Assembly: GCF_000341735.1 (NCBI RefSeq) | Contig: NZ_KB455575.1 | Coordinates: 66,582 to 130,581 of the forward strand | From: Methylotuvimicrobium buryatense 5G | GTDB lineage: Bacteria > Pseudomonadota > Gammaproteobacteria > Methylococcales > Methylomonadaceae | Direction: 5' to 3' | Length of the DNA stretch: 64,000 nucleotides | Shown here: positions 8,025 to 20,611 of the stretch, piece by piece | Numbering within the stretch: position 1 is the stretch's first letter | Layout: every line of letters starts with the position of its first letter | The notes under the pieces: model-generated | Databases searched by the model: none | What the model saw: only the letters and a program-made list of their open reading frames with translations | What the model was told of the DNA's origin: nothing | Position numbers and translations under genes: made by a program

Positions 8025-9719
8025 ATGAAAGCGGATTCGTTCAAATGGCGGATGTCGTTGTTGGCTTTATTGATGCTATGCGTCCGGCCCGGTATTGCGT
8101 TGGATGAGTCGACCGCTGAAACGGCGGAAAGTCAGGAAGTCTCGGAACAGCAAGCCGAAACGGTTCTCGATCCGTTTGCCGATGCGCTGGCGCGCTTAAT
8201 TAGCGGTAGTATGAAGGAACGCGAGCAGGCAAGCGAGCAACTGAGCGTGACCGGACACCCCGAGGCTTTACCGGTTCTGGAAGCCTTGTTGGATGGTCGC
8301 TTATATGCGTTACGCGATAAGCAAACGGCGGTTATCGCTACCGAAAGCGGACAAGGCTACCGGATCGCCGAGGCGTCGACCGGAGCCGATTTAGGTCTTA
8401 TCGAGCGCTCTGACTTGTCGAAAGTCAACATTACCAACAGTTTGCGCACCAAGCTACGCAAGAAAATATCTCTTCTTCAGTTGCAATCGGATGATGCTTC
8501 GGTCAGGCTCTCTGCGGTCAATGCGATGGTCAAGACAGCCGACGCGAAAACGCTGGAATTGTTGAAGGAGTACGAATCGACCGAATCAGACGAAGATGTG
8601 CTCTCTTCGATGCGTCTGATTTTTGCACTAAACGATCTGCAAAATAACGACAAATCGGTTCGTCTGGACGCGATGGATACCTTGAAGGAATATAACAGTC
8701 TCGAAGCCTATAACCGGCTAAGTGTTCTAGTCGAAAAGGATAGCGCCGGCAATTTCATCGAACAGGACGTCGAGGTTAGAAAAAAAGCCCAATCCGCGTT
8801 GAAAAAAATTGAAGCGAGATTGCAATTCTACAACAGTGTCGAAACGATGTTTTTCGGCCTGAGCCTCGGAGCAGTGTTGGTGCTGGCTGCGATCGGTTTG
8901 GCGATTACCTTCGGCGTGATGGGCGTGATCAACATGGCGCACGGCGAATTGATGATGCTCGGCGCTTACACGACCTATGTGATGCAACAAATCATGCCCA
9001 ATCATATCGGTCTGTCGGTGATTCTAGCGATTCCCGCGGCGTTCATGATTTCGGCTTTGGTCGGCGTCGCGATCGAACGCGGTATCATCCGGTTTTTATA
9101 TGGGCGTCCGCTCGAAACCTTGCTGGCCACTTTCGGCATCAGTCTGTTTTTACAGCAAACGGTACGTTCGATTTTTTCGCCGCTGAACCGAAGCGTCACG
9201 ACGCCGGAATGGATGAGTGGATCTTGGCAGATTAACGATTTTCTGTCGTTGACTTGGAATCGTTTTTACATCGTGCTGTTTTGCTTGTTGGTATTCGCGG
9301 CGCTGTTGCAAATTCTTAAGAAGACGCGGCTCGGTCTCGAAGTCAGGGCGGTCGCGCAAAATCGTAACATGGCCAAAGCGATGGGTATTCCGACCGCGCG
9401 GGTCGATGCGATGACCTTCGGGCTTGGCTCGGGTATCGCCGGTGTCGCGGGTGTCGCGTTGAGTCAGATCACCAATGTTGGACCAAACTTGGGTCAGAGT
9501 TATATCGTCGATTCATTCATGGTGGTCGTATTCGGTGGCGTAGGCAATCTTTGGGGCACATTGGTCGCCGGATTCTCGCTCGGTATCGCCAACAAGATGC
9601 TAGAACCGCATGCCGGCGCGGTGCTCGCGAAGATTTTGGTGTTGGTGTTCATCATTCTGTTTATTCAAAAACGCCCGCGCGGATTGTTTCCGCAGAAAGG
9701 CCGAGCGGCGGAGGCATGA
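8025..9719 (+). CDS. urtB: Urea ABC transporter permease UrtB with long periplasmic N-domain
   Basis: The product is 564 residues. A signal peptide (about 1-26) precedes a soluble helical domain to about residue 265. The LivH-type permease follows, with its membrane segments and the conserved GVMGVINMAHGELMMLGAYT. The extended N-terminal domain is usual in proteobacterial UrtB. The C-terminal RPRGLFPQKGR is also family-typical. It forms the membrane channel for urea with UrtC. The start at 8025 has TAGGA upstream. Its stop overlaps the region of the urtC start. Confidence 0.95.
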   Translation: MKADSFKWRMSLLALLMLCVRPGIALDESTAETAESQEVSEQQAETVLDPFADALARLISGSMKEREQASEQLSVTGHPEALPVLEALLDGRLYALRDKQTAVIATESGQGYRIAEASTGADLGLIERSDLSKVNITNSLRTKLRKKISLLQLQSDDASVRLSAVNAMVKTADAKTLELLKEYESTESDEDVLSSMRLIFALNDLQNNDKSVRLDAMDTLKEYNSLEAYNRLSVLVEKDSAGNFIEQDVEVRKKAQSALKKIEARLQFYNSVETMFFGLSLGAVLVLAAIGLAITFGVMGVINMAHGELMMLGAYTTYVMQQIMPNHIGLSVILAIPAAFMISALVGVAIERGIIRFLYGRPLETLLATFGISLFLQQTVRSIFSPLNRSVTTPEWMSGSWQINDFLSLTWNRFYIVLFCLLVFAALLQILKKTRLGLEVRAVAQNRNMAKAMGIPTARVDAMTFGLGSGIAGVAGVALSQITNVGPNLGQSYIVDSFMVVVFGGVGNLWGTLVAGFSLGIANKMLEPHAGAVLAKILVLVFIILFIQKRPRGLFPQKGRAAEA

Positions 9720-9721
9720 GC

Positions 9722-10828
9722 ATGAAGAGTCTATTTTTGGGGAGCCTATTTTTCAGTAACGATAAGACGGCGAATGTCGTGCTGTTTTCGTTGATCGCGC
9801 TGATCGTACTGGTGCCGCTCTGCAATGCGATTTTTCCAAGCGCTTCGGCGCTGCATTTTTCCGCATATACCGTTTCTTTGCTCGGCAAGTATTTGACTTT
9901 TGCGTTGCTTGGCTTGTCGCTCGACTTGGTTTGGGGGTATTGCGGCATCCTCGCGCTCGGTCATGGCGCTTTTTTCGCATTGGGCGGTTATTCGATGGGG
10001 ATGTATTTGATGCGCCAAATTGGTGAGCGAGGCGTCTACGGCGATCCGGTTTTGCCCGATTTCATGGTGTTTTTAGACTGGAAAGAACTCCCGTGGTACT
10101 GGTACGGTTTCGATCAATTCTGGTTCGCGCTGCCGATGGTGTTTTTGGCACCGGGTGTGTTGGCGTTCGTTTTTGGTTGGCTCGCATTCCGTTCGCGGGT
10201 GACAGGCGTGTATTTGTCGATTATTACGCAGGCTTTAACTTATGCGTTAATGTTGGCGTTTTTTCGCAATGAAATGGGCTTCGGCGGCAACAACGGCCTG
10301 ACCGATTTCAAGGACATTCTCGGTTTCAACATACAATCCGAAGCGGTCAGAGTGGCACTATTCATGATTTCCGGACTTGCCCTAATTGGTGCATTTTTGC
10401 TGTCAAGATGGATTTCTTGCACCAAACTGGGTCGTGTCGTGACCGCTGTGCGCGATCATGAGGCGCGCGTGCGCTTTTTGGGCTATCGTGTCGAAATGTT
10501 CAAGCTATGGATATTCGTGTTTGCGGCGATGCTGGCCGGACTCGCCGGGGCGTTGTATGTTCCGCAAGTGGGCATCATCAACCCGAGCGAATTTTCGCCA
10601 TTGAACTCATTGGAAATCGTCGTCTGGGTCGCGATCGGCGGGCGAGGTACGCTGTACGGCGCGATCATCGGCGCGATGCTGGTCAATTACGGTAAAACGG
10701 TGTTGACCGGTTTACTTCCGGAAATCTGGTTGTTTACATTGGGCGCGACTTTCGTCTTAGTAACGGTATTCATGCCGAATGGCTTGGCAGGCTTGTTGCT
10801 TAAGAAACGCGAGGAGATGCATACATGA
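9722..10828 (+). CDS. urtC: Urea ABC transporter permease UrtC
   Basis: The product is 368 residues, LivM-type, with about eight to ten membrane segments, a QIGERGVYGDP loop and the EAA-like segment AVRDHEARVRFLGY. It pairs with UrtB. I place the start at the ATG at 9722, seven bases after GGAGG; another ATG at 9716 overlaps the urtB stop but sits too close to that site. A longer open reading runs upstream through urtB in another frame and is not coding. The end overlaps urtD by four bases (ATGA), which suggests translational coupling. Confidence 0.95.
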   Translation: MKSLFLGSLFFSNDKTANVVLFSLIALIVLVPLCNAIFPSASALHFSAYTVSLLGKYLTFALLGLSLDLVWGYCGILALGHGAFFALGGYSMGMYLMRQIGERGVYGDPVLPDFMVFLDWKELPWYWYGFDQFWFALPMVFLAPGVLAFVFGWLAFRSRVTGVYLSIITQALTYALMLAFFRNEMGFGGNNGLTDFKDILGFNIQSEAVRVALFMISGLALIGAFLLSRWISCTKLGRVVTAVRDHEARVRFLGYRVEMFKLWIFVFAAMLAGLAGALYVPQVGIINPSEFSPLNSLEIVVWVAIGGRGTLYGAIIGAMLVNYGKTVLTGLLPEIWLFTLGATFVLVTVFMPNGLAGLLLKKREEMHT

Positions 10829-11643
10829 ACAAGCCGTTGATGGATCGTTACAAAACCTTCGATTTCGTTAGAAAGCCGGTCAAGCCTGGCGAACTCGACG
10901 TGTCGCACAAAACGATACTCTATCTTGAAGATGTCAGCGTCAGTTTCGACGGTTTCAAGGCCTTGAATAATCTGTCCTTATATATCGACAACGGCGAACT
11001 GCGTTGCCTGATCGGACCGAACGGAGCCGGCAAGACGACGCTGATGGATGTGATTACCGGCAAGACGAAACCCGATAGCGGTTCTGTGTTTTTCGGGCAA
11101 ACCATCGATTTGCTCGAAATGGACGAGCCGGCGATCGCTCAAGCCGGCATCTGCCGCAAGTTTCAAAAACCGAGCGTGTTCGAAAATTTGAGCGTGTTCG
11201 AAAATTTGGAATTGGCGATGAAGGCGGACAAGGGCGCCTGGCCGGCGCTGTTTGCAAGGCTGAACGGCGAGCATCGCGATCGTATCGAAGAGGTGTTGAC
11301 GACGATCGGTCTGACCGAACACAGCGCACAACAAGCCGGGATCTTGTCGCATGGACAAAAGCAATGGCTGGAGATCGGCATGTTGTTGATGCAGGAGCCG
11401 AAGGTAATGCTGGTCGACGAGCCGGTCGCCGGCATGACGCATCAGGAAATCGACCGCACCGCCGAATTGCTGCTGTCGTTGCAGGGCAAGCATTCGATTG
11501 TCGTGGTCGAACACGACATGGAATTCGTCCGCTCGATCGCACGCAAGGTCACGGTGTTGCATGAAGGTTCGGTATTGACTGAGGGCACGATGGACGAAGT
11601 ACAAAACGACCCGCGCGTTATCCAAGTGTATCTGGGGGACTAA
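10825..11643 (+). CDS. urtD: Urea ABC transporter ATPase UrtD
   Basis: The product is 272 residues, a LivG-type ATPase. Walker A is GPNGAGKTT (64-72), the signature is LSHGQ (174-178), Walker B is VMLVDEP (194-200) and the switch His is H230. The N-terminal 30 residues before the ATPase core are usual for UrtD. It should work with UrtE to energise UrtBC. It overlaps urtC by four bases and urtE by one base. Confidence 0.96.
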   Translation: MNKPLMDRYKTFDFVRKPVKPGELDVSHKTILYLEDVSVSFDGFKALNNLSLYIDNGELRCLIGPNGAGKTTLMDVITGKTKPDSGSVFFGQTIDLLEMDEPAIAQAGICRKFQKPSVFENLSVFENLELAMKADKGAWPALFARLNGEHRDRIEEVLTTIGLTEHSAQQAGILSHGQKQWLEIGMLLMQEPKVMLVDEPVAGMTHQEIDRTAELLLSLQGKHSIVVVEHDMEFVRSIARKVTVLHEGSVLTEGTMDEVQNDPRVIQVYLGD

Positions 11644-12425
11644 TGCTGAACATCAATTCATTGAATCAATACTACCGCGAGAGTCATACGCTGTGGGACT
11701 TGCAATTGTCGGTGCCCGAAGGGGGGTGCGTTTGCCTGATGGGACGCAACGGCGTCGGTAAAACAACCTTGCTGAAATGCATCATGGGTCTGATTCCAGT
11801 GCGCAGCGGCGAAATGCTGTTCGACGGCGTCGATCTCGCACCACTAAAATCCGAGCAACGCGCCGAACTCGGCATCGGTTTTGTGCCGCAAGGCCGTGAA
11901 ATTTTTCCACTACTGACGGTCGAGGAAAACCTGAAAATCGGTTTGCGCGCAGCGCGTAGACACGGCATTAAAAAAGTGCCGGAGCATATTTTCGAGATAT
12001 TCCCGGTGTTGAAGCAGATGTTAGGGCGACGCGGCGGCGATCTGTCCGGCGGCCAACAGCAGCAATTGGCGATCGGGCGGGCCTTGGTGCTCAATCCGAG
12101 ATTGCTGATTCTGGACGAGCCGACAGAAGGCATACAGCCGAACATCGTTAGCGAAATCGGCGACGTGATCATTCGGCTTAATAAGGCAAAAGGCATTAAA
12201 ACGCCGTTAGTCAAGGAGGCTGCCGAGGTTAAGAATGAGGTGCGTGAAGCGATCAAAATAATTAACCGCGAAATGGGCGTCACGGTGCTGCTGGTCGAAC
12301 AAAAACTGCCGTTCGCGCGCAAGGTCGCCGATCGTTTCTGTATCCTGGAACGCGGACGCAGCGTCGCGTCGGGTGGAATGGACGAATTGGACGAAACGAA
12401 GGTCAAGCGCTATTTGACGGTGTGA
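11643..12425 (+). CDS. urtE: Urea ABC transporter ATPase UrtE with internal insertion
   Basis: The product is 260 residues, a LivF-type ATPase. Walker A is GRNGVGKTT (34-42), the signature LSGGQ (134-138) and Walker B LLILDEP (154-160). The position after the last beta strand is LLVEQ, as usual in LivF/UrtE. From memory, UrtE is normally about 230 residues. The excess is a charged helical stretch of about 27 residues (181-207, bases about 12183-12263) between Walker B and LLVEQ. The frame is intact and all catalytic motifs remain, so the protein is probably active. It is the last urt gene; palindromes follow it. Confidence 0.93.
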   Translation: MLNINSLNQYYRESHTLWDLQLSVPEGGCVCLMGRNGVGKTTLLKCIMGLIPVRSGEMLFDGVDLAPLKSEQRAELGIGFVPQGREIFPLLTVEENLKIGLRAARRHGIKKVPEHIFEIFPVLKQMLGRRGGDLSGGQQQQLAIGRALVLNPRLLILDEPTEGIQPNIVSEIGDVIIRLNKAKGIKTPLVKEAAEVKNEVREAIKIINREMGVTVLLVEQKLPFARKVADRFCILERGRSVASGGMDELDETKVKRYLTV

Positions 12426-12621
12426 CGATGGTAAAAGCACATCGGCACGCATTGTGGTAGCGAAGTTTCAGATCGTGATTTCGGAGCCGGGAAAGTTGCT
12501 CTCTTTCCCACTCTCGGGCGCTCATTGTTATACACAAATATCGGTAAACTTGCTGAACAAAGGTCATCGTATACCCGGCAACGGTGCTGTTTGATAAATC
12601 TGCGGATATTGAACATCAGTG

Positions 12622-12707
12622 GCTTCGAAATCGCGACGAAGGCGTCGCTCCCACAAGGGGGTAGGGTGCTCTGTGGGAGCGATCCCCAGATCGCGATTTC
12701 GAAGTCG
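12622..12707. repeat. Long hairpin repeat J between urtE and the urease block
   Basis: The arms are CTTCGAAATCGCGA and its inverse, with an inner pair GCTCCCACA/TGTGGGAGC. A related but diverged unit is seen at about 12453-12520, and a separate hairpin GGTTCCCACG/CGTGGGAACC at 12845-12870. No gene is seen in 12426-12914. Confidence 0.65.
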
Positions 12708-12914
12708 GGAACGTTGGGCGACAAAAAATGGTATCGAGGCCTCATTGGCTAAGATTGCAAAACGGTAATTTTTGACTTATGGATAACGATGAGCGCTCCG
12801 GCGTGGAAATGCAGATCTGGGGCGAGTAAATATGCCCCGATATGGGTTCCCACGGAGGACCGTGGGAACCAGAAAAAACTCTGCGCGAGATAAAACAACT
12901 ATCTTAAGGTGAAA

Positions 12915-13676
12915 ATGATGATAAACAACAAACACACTGTTACGCTATTCGCTTCAATATTTCCAGCAATTCCCAATTTGAGAAATTTCGCCGTATTCAG
13001 GATGCGGGGTATGCCTGTCGAGGAACGCCGTAAACCCATCCATGGGGGCTTGGCGGCGGCTCCCTGCCGCCGACATCCTCGCCAAGCACACCCCGCACCC
13101 TTTTTTATCCTCAAATTGGGAATTGCTGCAATATTTCTATTGCCGATACCGGCATTCGCACACCTCGGTATCGGTGCGGATCATGGATTCGGGGAAGGAT
13201 TTATTCATCCGTTGCTCGGCCCGGATCACCTGCTCGTGATGATTGCGGTCGGTCTTTGGGCCTTCTGTTTTGGAGGGCTGGGGCGCTGGTTATTGCCCTT
13301 GAGTTTCTTGACGGCCATGGCTTTCGGGGCAGGGTTGGCATTCGCCGGTATTTCGGTGGCTTATCCGGAATTTTGGGTGGCGCTGTCGGTACTGGTCTCG
13401 GGAATTATCGTGCTGCGCGACTGGCGCATTTCGTTGACGCAGGCTTGCTTTGTGGTGGCCTTGTTCGCATTGAGCCACGGCTATGTGCATGCATTGGAAA
13501 TCGGTCCCGATGCGGACCGGACTCTTTATGCCTTGGGCTTTATTCTTTCAACCGCCTCGTTGCACGGCATCGGCTTGGCGACAGGTTTACTGAGCCCCGT
13601 GATTTTGAAATGGACCCGAGCCTCTGTCGCCGTCTCGTGCGCGGCGGTAGGTTTGACGCTATTGCTCGGTGCTTGA
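12915..13676 (+). CDS. hupE: HupE/UreJ-family permease with a repeat inserted in its signal peptide
   Basis: A membrane protein of the HupE/UreJ family, likely a nickel (or related metal) permease serving urease. After the signal peptide the mature part begins HLGIGADHGFGEGF with the conserved HPLLGPDHLL, then about six membrane segments. The signal peptide is split: codons 14-71 are a 165-bp family C element plus a 9-bp target duplication, together 174 bases, so the frame survives. Without it the protein would begin with a normal signal peptide ending PIPAFA-H. The start is ATG 12915 or 12918, behind AAGG. Its end overlaps the ureD GTG by eight bases. Whether the protein is still exported is uncertain. 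Confidence 0.88.
   Translation: MMINNKHTVTLFASIFPAIPNLRNFAVFRMRGMPVEERRKPIHGGLAAAPCRRHPRQAHPAPFFILKLGIAAIFLLPIPAFAHLGIGADHGFGEGFIHPLLGPDHLLVMIAVGLWAFCFGGLGRWLLPLSFLTAMAFGAGLAFAGISVAYPEFWVALSVLVSGIIVLRDWRISLTQACFVVALFALSHGYVHALEIGPDADRTLYALGFILSTASLHGIGLATGLLSPVILKWTRASVAVSCAAVGLTLLLGA
12964..13128. repeat. Palindromic element family C, complete copy (165 bp, TSD CAATATTTC)
   Basis: Perfect inverted ends CAGCAATTCCCAATTTGAG (12964-12982) and its inverse (13110-13128). The nine bases CAATATTTC directly repeat at 12955-12963 and 13129-13137. The core shared with other families lies inside. It is located within the hupE reading frame. Confidence 0.93.
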
Positions 13677-14529
13677 ACCAGTGTACAGCGACAGAGGTCC
13701 GCCAAAGGAAGCCGGAATCGATTCGTGTCAGAGTTGGCGGGCCGAGTTGTCGCTGGGCTTTACGAAGACCGAAAGCAGAACGGTGTTGCGGCGCAGGGCT
13801 CATCGCGGCCCGTTGACCGTGCAGCGGCCGTTTTATCCCGAAGGCGATGTGTGTCATCTGTATTTGTTGCATCCGCCTGGCGGCGTCGTTGCCGGAGACC
13901 AATTGACGATAGAAGTCAAAGCCGAACACGGCAGTCATGCATTGATCACGACGCCGGCCGCCGGTAAGTTTTACCGCAGTGAAGGCGGCAGCGCGTCTCA
14001 GTCGGTCGCGATGACGATCGAAGAAAATGCGGTCTTGGAATGGCTGCCGCAAGAAACGATCGTCTACGAAGGCGCGCGGCTGATGTCTGCCACGACGATT
14101 AATATCGGTGCCGGCGCGCGGTTCATCGCATGGGAAATCATCGTATTGGGTCGTCCCGCATCCGGCGAAGGTTTTGAGCTGGGTGAAGCCTTATTGAATT
14201 GGCGCATAGCGCTGGAAGACGAGCCGGTTTATTTGGAGCGTTTGCGTCTCGACGCGCAAGCCTTCGCGGCACGTTGGGGTATGAATCGTCATTCGACTTG
14301 CGGAACCTTGTTTGCTTATCCTGCTTCGACAGAAGTTCTGGAGATCGTGCGAAACATGATCGGAGACGCACCTGGACGCGGCGTCACATGCATAGATGAT
14401 TTGTTGATTTGCCGCGCATTGGATCATAGAGCCGATAAACTGCGCGATTTCTTCAACGAAGTCTGGGCTTCGATTCGCGAGGCGACGGTGGGCCGCAAAG
14501 CTTGTATGCCGCGCATCTGGGCGACGTGA
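13669..14529 (+). CDS. ureD: Urease accessory protein UreD
   Basis: The product is 286 residues. Family-typical segments are RRRAHRGPLTVQRPFYPEG (about 41-59), HPPGGVVAGDQL and TTPAAGKFYRS. UreD is the scaffold that binds apo-urease and, with UreF and UreG, loads nickel. The start is GTG at 13669, overlapping the hupE stop by eight bases, or GTG at 13681; no ATG is available. It lies first among the urease genes, 28 bases before ureA. Confidence 0.93.
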   Translation: MLEPVYSDRGPPKEAGIDSCQSWRAELSLGFTKTESRTVLRRRAHRGPLTVQRPFYPEGDVCHLYLLHPPGGVVAGDQLTIEVKAEHGSHALITTPAAGKFYRSEGGSASQSVAMTIEENAVLEWLPQETIVYEGARLMSATTINIGAGARFIAWEIIVLGRPASGEGFELGEALLNWRIALEDEPVYLERLRLDAQAFAARWGMNRHSTCGTLFAYPASTEVLEIVRNMIGDAPGRGVTCIDDLLICRALDHRADKLRDFFNEVWASIREATVGRKACMPRIWAT

Positions 14530-14557
14530 ATACAAAATCCGATATCAAGGATAAATT

Positions 14558-14860
14558 ATGCAATTGACACCACGCGAAAAAGACAAATTACTGCTTTTTA
14601 CGGCCGCATTGTTGGCCGAACGGCGGAAGGATAGAGGCTTGAAGCTCAATTATCCGGAAGCGGTCGCCTATATTTCGGCCGCGATTATGGAAGGCGCTAG
14701 GGACGGGCGAACCGTCGCCGAATTGATGGAATACGGTAGAACGCTGTTGAACAAAGAAGACGTGATGGACGGCGTTTGCGAAATGCTGCCCGAAGTCCAG
14801 GTCGAAGCGACATTTCCGGACGGGACCAAACTGGTCACGGTTCATAATCCGATCGAATAG
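14558..14860 (+). CDS. ureA: Urease gamma subunit
   Basis: The product is 100 residues, the normal length. It begins [20 protein letters not shown] and ends [14 protein letters not shown], both hallmarks of UreA. It packs with beta and alpha subunits to form urease, which splits urea to ammonia and carbamate in the cytoplasm. AAGGA lies upstream. Confidence 0.98.
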   Translation: MQLTPREKDKLLLFTAALLAERRKDRGLKLNYPEAVAYISAAIMEGARDGRTVAELMEYGRTLLNKEDVMDGVCEMLPEVQVEATFPDGTKLVTVHNPIE

Positions 14861-14868
14861 GAGATAGC

Positions 14869-15181
14869 ATGATTCCCGGTGAAATCATTACGGCCGACGG
14901 CGATCTTGAAATAAATGCCGGACGCGAGGCGATCTGGCTGCTGATCGCGAACAGCGGCGACCGTCCGATTCAGGTCGGCTCGCATTATCATTTTTTTGAG
15001 ACCAATCCGGCCTTGAAATTCGATCGCGACAAGGCACGCGGCTACCGGCTCGATATTCCGGCCGGTACAGCGGTGCGCTTCGAACCCGGTCAGCAACGCG
15101 AAGTGCAATTGGTTCCATTTGCCGGATTGCGCAGAATTTACGGTTTTCGCCAGCAAATCATGGGCGCGTTGGAGGACAGTC

Positions 15182-15189
<8 letters not shown>
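14869..15189 (+). CDS. ureB: Urease beta subunit
   Basis: The product is 106 residues, starting MIPGEI as is usual, with [13 protein letters not shown] and the end-typical [12 protein letters not shown]. It is a structural subunit of urease. GGAG lies ahead of the start. It overlaps ureC by eight bases, so the two are probably coupled. Confidence 0.98.
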
Positions 15190-16885
<1,696 letters not shown>

Positions 16886-16889
16886 GATT

Positions 16890-17321
16890 ATGCTGAAACT
16901 TACCGAATTTGCTAGTTCCGACGTGACTCCCGTCGATGTGCTGACGCTGCCTTTCGAAACGAGGCAGAAATGCCGTTTCCATGCCGTGACAGAAGGCGGC
17001 GTAGAAGTCTGCCTGTTTTTACCGCGCGGCCATTTGCTTCGCTCTGGATTGGTGCTGACCGGGCCCGACCGCTTCAATGTCTTGGTCGACGCCGCCCCAG
17101 AACCGTTGTCGGTCGTGCGCAGCAACGAACCATTGCGGTTTGCGCGCGCTTGTTATCACTTGGGCAACCGCCATGTCTCGTTGCAGATATTGCCGGGCGA
17201 ATTGCGTTATTTGAGCGATCATGTACTCGATCACATGATCGAAGGCTTGGGTTTGACCGTGACCCACGCGGAATTGCCGTTCGAGCCGGAAGCCGGCGCT
17301 TATCACGGCCATGATCACTGA
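16890..17321 (+). CDS. ureE: Urease accessory protein UreE (nickel chaperone)
   Basis: The product is 143 residues, with an N-terminal peptide-binding domain and a C-terminal metal-binding domain. It contains GNRHVSLQI and [12 protein letters not shown], typical of UreE, and a short His tail (YHGHDH) for nickel. It delivers nickel to the UreDFG-urease complex. The start four bases after the ureC stop is preferred over an upstream one lying inside ureC. It overlaps ureF by 11 bases. Confidence 0.94.
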   Translation: MLKLTEFASSDVTPVDVLTLPFETRQKCRFHAVTEGGVEVCLFLPRGHLLRSGLVLTGPDRFNVLVDAAPEPLSVVRSNEPLRFARACYHLGNRHVSLQILPGELRYLSDHVLDHMIEGLGLTVTHAELPFEPEAGAYHGHDH

Positions 17322-17985
17322 TCTGGCCTTGCTGCGCCTGTTGCAATTAGTGAGTCCGGGCTTGCCGATCGGCATGTACAGTTATTCGCAGGGTTTCGAA
17401 GGCGCGGTCGAGGACGGTTTGATCAAAAACGACGCAGATGCCGAAGAATGGCTTTCCGGTATGTTAGACAACAGTTTACAGTATATCGATTTACCGATTT
17501 TGGTGCGTTTACATACGGCTTGGCAGAGTCGCGATTTCGATAATGTTTCGCGTTGGAGCCAGGTCTTGAAGGCTTATCGCGAAACCGCTGAGCTTCGATT
17601 CGAGGATAAGCAAACCGGACAAGCTCTCGCGCGATTATTGACCGACTTGAATATCGACGAAGCCAGAGACTGGCGACGTCGACCCGACGCCACGCTCGCG
17701 GCGCTTTTCGCATTGGCGGCCGTGCAGTGGCAAATAACGATGCGTGATGCGTTATTAGGTTATGTTTGGAGTTGGCTAGAAAACCAGGTTGTATGTGCAG
17801 TTAAATTGGTGCCTTTGGGTCAAGTGGCTGGCCAGCGCTTGTTGGGCGAATTGGCTCGAATGCTCCCTGCTGTAGTCGATCAAGCTTTATTGATTGCCGA
17901 CGACGATATCGGCGGTAGTGCGTTCGGTCTCGCGTTGGCCAGCAGCCGTCATGAAATGCAATATTCGCGCTTGTTTCGTTCTTGA
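17311..17985 (+). CDS. ureF: Urease accessory protein UreF
   Basis: The product is 224 residues and all-helical. The family segment [18 protein letters not shown] lies at about 13-30, and the end [12 protein letters not shown] is also family-typical. It acts as an activator in the UreD-UreF-UreG complex and controls the UreG GTPase. It overlaps ureE. After its stop about 106 bases intervene before ureG, including a family G fragment at about 18021-18060. Confidence 0.95.
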   Translation: MITDLALLRLLQLVSPGLPIGMYSYSQGFEGAVEDGLIKNDADAEEWLSGMLDNSLQYIDLPILVRLHTAWQSRDFDNVSRWSQVLKAYRETAELRFEDKQTGQALARLLTDLNIDEARDWRRRPDATLAALFALAAVQWQITMRDALLGYVWSWLENQVVCAVKLVPLGQVAGQRLLGELARMLPAVVDQALLIADDDIGGSAFGLALASSRHEMQYSRLFRS

Positions 17986-18091
17986 TCCGAGGATGGAGCT
18001 CTGTTGGGAAAGGTATTCATGTGCTTCATGGTTAAACTGCCGAATTTAGGATTAATGATCCTGTTAACTTTTTATTGAGTGGAAAATAACA

Positions 18092-18712
18092 ATGAGCGAT
18101 AGACATGTTTTAAGAGTCGGTATCGGCGGTCCGGTCGGTTCCGGAAAAACCGCGCTGGTCGATGCATTGTGCAAACGCATGCGCGACGATTTCGAAATCG
18201 GTGTCGTCACGAATGACATTTATACCCGTGAGGATCAGCAGTTTTTGATTCGTAGTCAGGCTTTACCGGAAGAGCGGATTCTTGGAGTCGAGACCGGCGG
18301 TTGTCCGCATACTGCGATTCGCGAGGATGCGTCGATGAATCTGGCCGCGGTCGAAGAATTATGCGAACGCTGGGACAATCTCGATTTCGTGTTGGTCGAA
18401 AGCGGAGGAGACAACCTGAGCGCGACGTTCAGCCCGGAGCTGGCCGACTTGACGATTTATGTTATCGACGTGTCGGCGGGGGACAAGATTCCTCGCAAGG
18501 GCGGCCCGGGTATCACACGTTCGGATCTACTCGTGATTAACAAAATCGATTTAGCACCCTATGTCGGCGCGTCGTTGGAGGTGATGGATCGCGATGCGAA
18601 AAAAATGCGCGGCGATCGGCCTTTTGTGTTTACTAATTTGAAAACCGGCGAAGGATTGGATTTGGTTGATGCGTTTATTGTTCGAGCAGGTATGCTAGGT
18701 TCCGGTCAATGA
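18092..18712 (+). CDS. ureG: Urease accessory GTPase UreG
   Basis: The product is 206 residues. The P-loop [11 protein letters not shown] is at about 10-20, the metal-binding CPH in [15 protein letters not shown] at about 69-83, and the guanine-specifying motif NKID lies near 148. It hydrolyses GTP to drive nickel insertion into urease. This is the last gene of the urea locus. The spacer upstream has a repeat fragment but no hairpin-T terminator, so transcription with ureF is plausible. Confidence 0.97.
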   Translation: MSDRHVLRVGIGGPVGSGKTALVDALCKRMRDDFEIGVVTNDIYTREDQQFLIRSQALPEERILGVETGGCPHTAIREDASMNLAAVEELCERWDNLDFVLVESGGDNLSATFSPELADLTIYVIDVSAGDKIPRKGGPGITRSDLLVINKIDLAPYVGASLEVMDRDAKKMRGDRPFVFTNLKTGEGLDLVDAFIVRAGMLGSGQ

Positions 18713-19041
18713 AAAATTGGAATGTTTGTATGGATCACGCTTCAAATTTCGGCAGTACCTACGTTAAACAGTACCTAATTTGATGCGAAAGGTATAGATG
18801 TTTTTCGCTCAGTTGAAGCATGCGAATTGACTTGCTTGGAAACCGGATTGAAAAAAAGGGCTGATTTTCATCAGCCCTCAAGTGAAAATCACTTTTAAAC
18901 GTCAAGCCTGCACGGACGTATTCACGGCGTCCTGCCAAGCGAGTTACCGAACTCTCAACAAAGCCCATAGTTCCAGGACGTTATTTATCACGAAATCCTT
19001 AGTTTCTTGAGTTACCGCTCGTTTGACTTGGGGCCGGAATT
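18713..19041. repeat. Gene-free stretch with decayed A- and D-type repeat pieces
   Basis: A family A-like end (about 18731-18760) and a diverged D-like core and end (about 18900-18975) can be recognised. No gene is seen. The purB terminator lies inside. Confidence 0.45.
18851..18877 (-). terminator. Intrinsic terminator for purB
   Basis: Stem GGGCTGA/TCAGCCC (18858-18877) with a 6-base loop. Read on the minus strand it is followed by a run of T (18851-18857), about 165 bases after the purB stop. Confidence 0.7.
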
Positions 19042-20439
<1,398 letters not shown>

Positions 20440-20451
20440 TTAATGTTCCAT

Positions 20452-20611
20452 CGTAATTATTCAGCATAAGTCATGTATGAGAAGGTGTCAGGCATTGATT
20501 TATAAGGCTGTCTGCAACAGGACGTTGCAGTCAGAGCTTACAGGGATGTATTCACGCGTCCTTAGAAATCAATGCCTGACACCAACCTACCGCATGCGCT
20601 GAATAGTCACG
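20452..20611. repeat. Palindromic element family I, copy 1 (160 bp, TSD TTCCAT)
   Basis: The ends are imperfect inverted repeats (CGTAATTATTCAGC against CGTGACTATTCAGC), with strong inner arms GGTGTCAGGCATTGATTT and inverse. The six bases TTCCAT repeat at 20446-20451 and 20612-20617. It covers the present 3' end of mnmA. Confidence 0.88.

Noticed and set aside
8025-8820. Long N-terminal domain of UrtB as a novel fusion
   Set aside because: Extended periplasmic N-domains are usual in proteobacterial UrtB.
9551-9721. Upstream extension of urtC through urtB
   Set aside because: The extension is in another frame of urtB, lacks hydrophobic features, and a proper start with GGAGG exists at 9722.
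11160-11220. Apparent tandem duplication in UrtD (VFENL twice)
   Set aside because: UrtD and LivG proteins normally have a similar doubled pattern here, so it is not a new duplication.
15119-15181. Longer UreC start
   Set aside because: The extra 21 codons lie inside ureB in another frame; the start at 15182 matches the normal UreC N-terminus.
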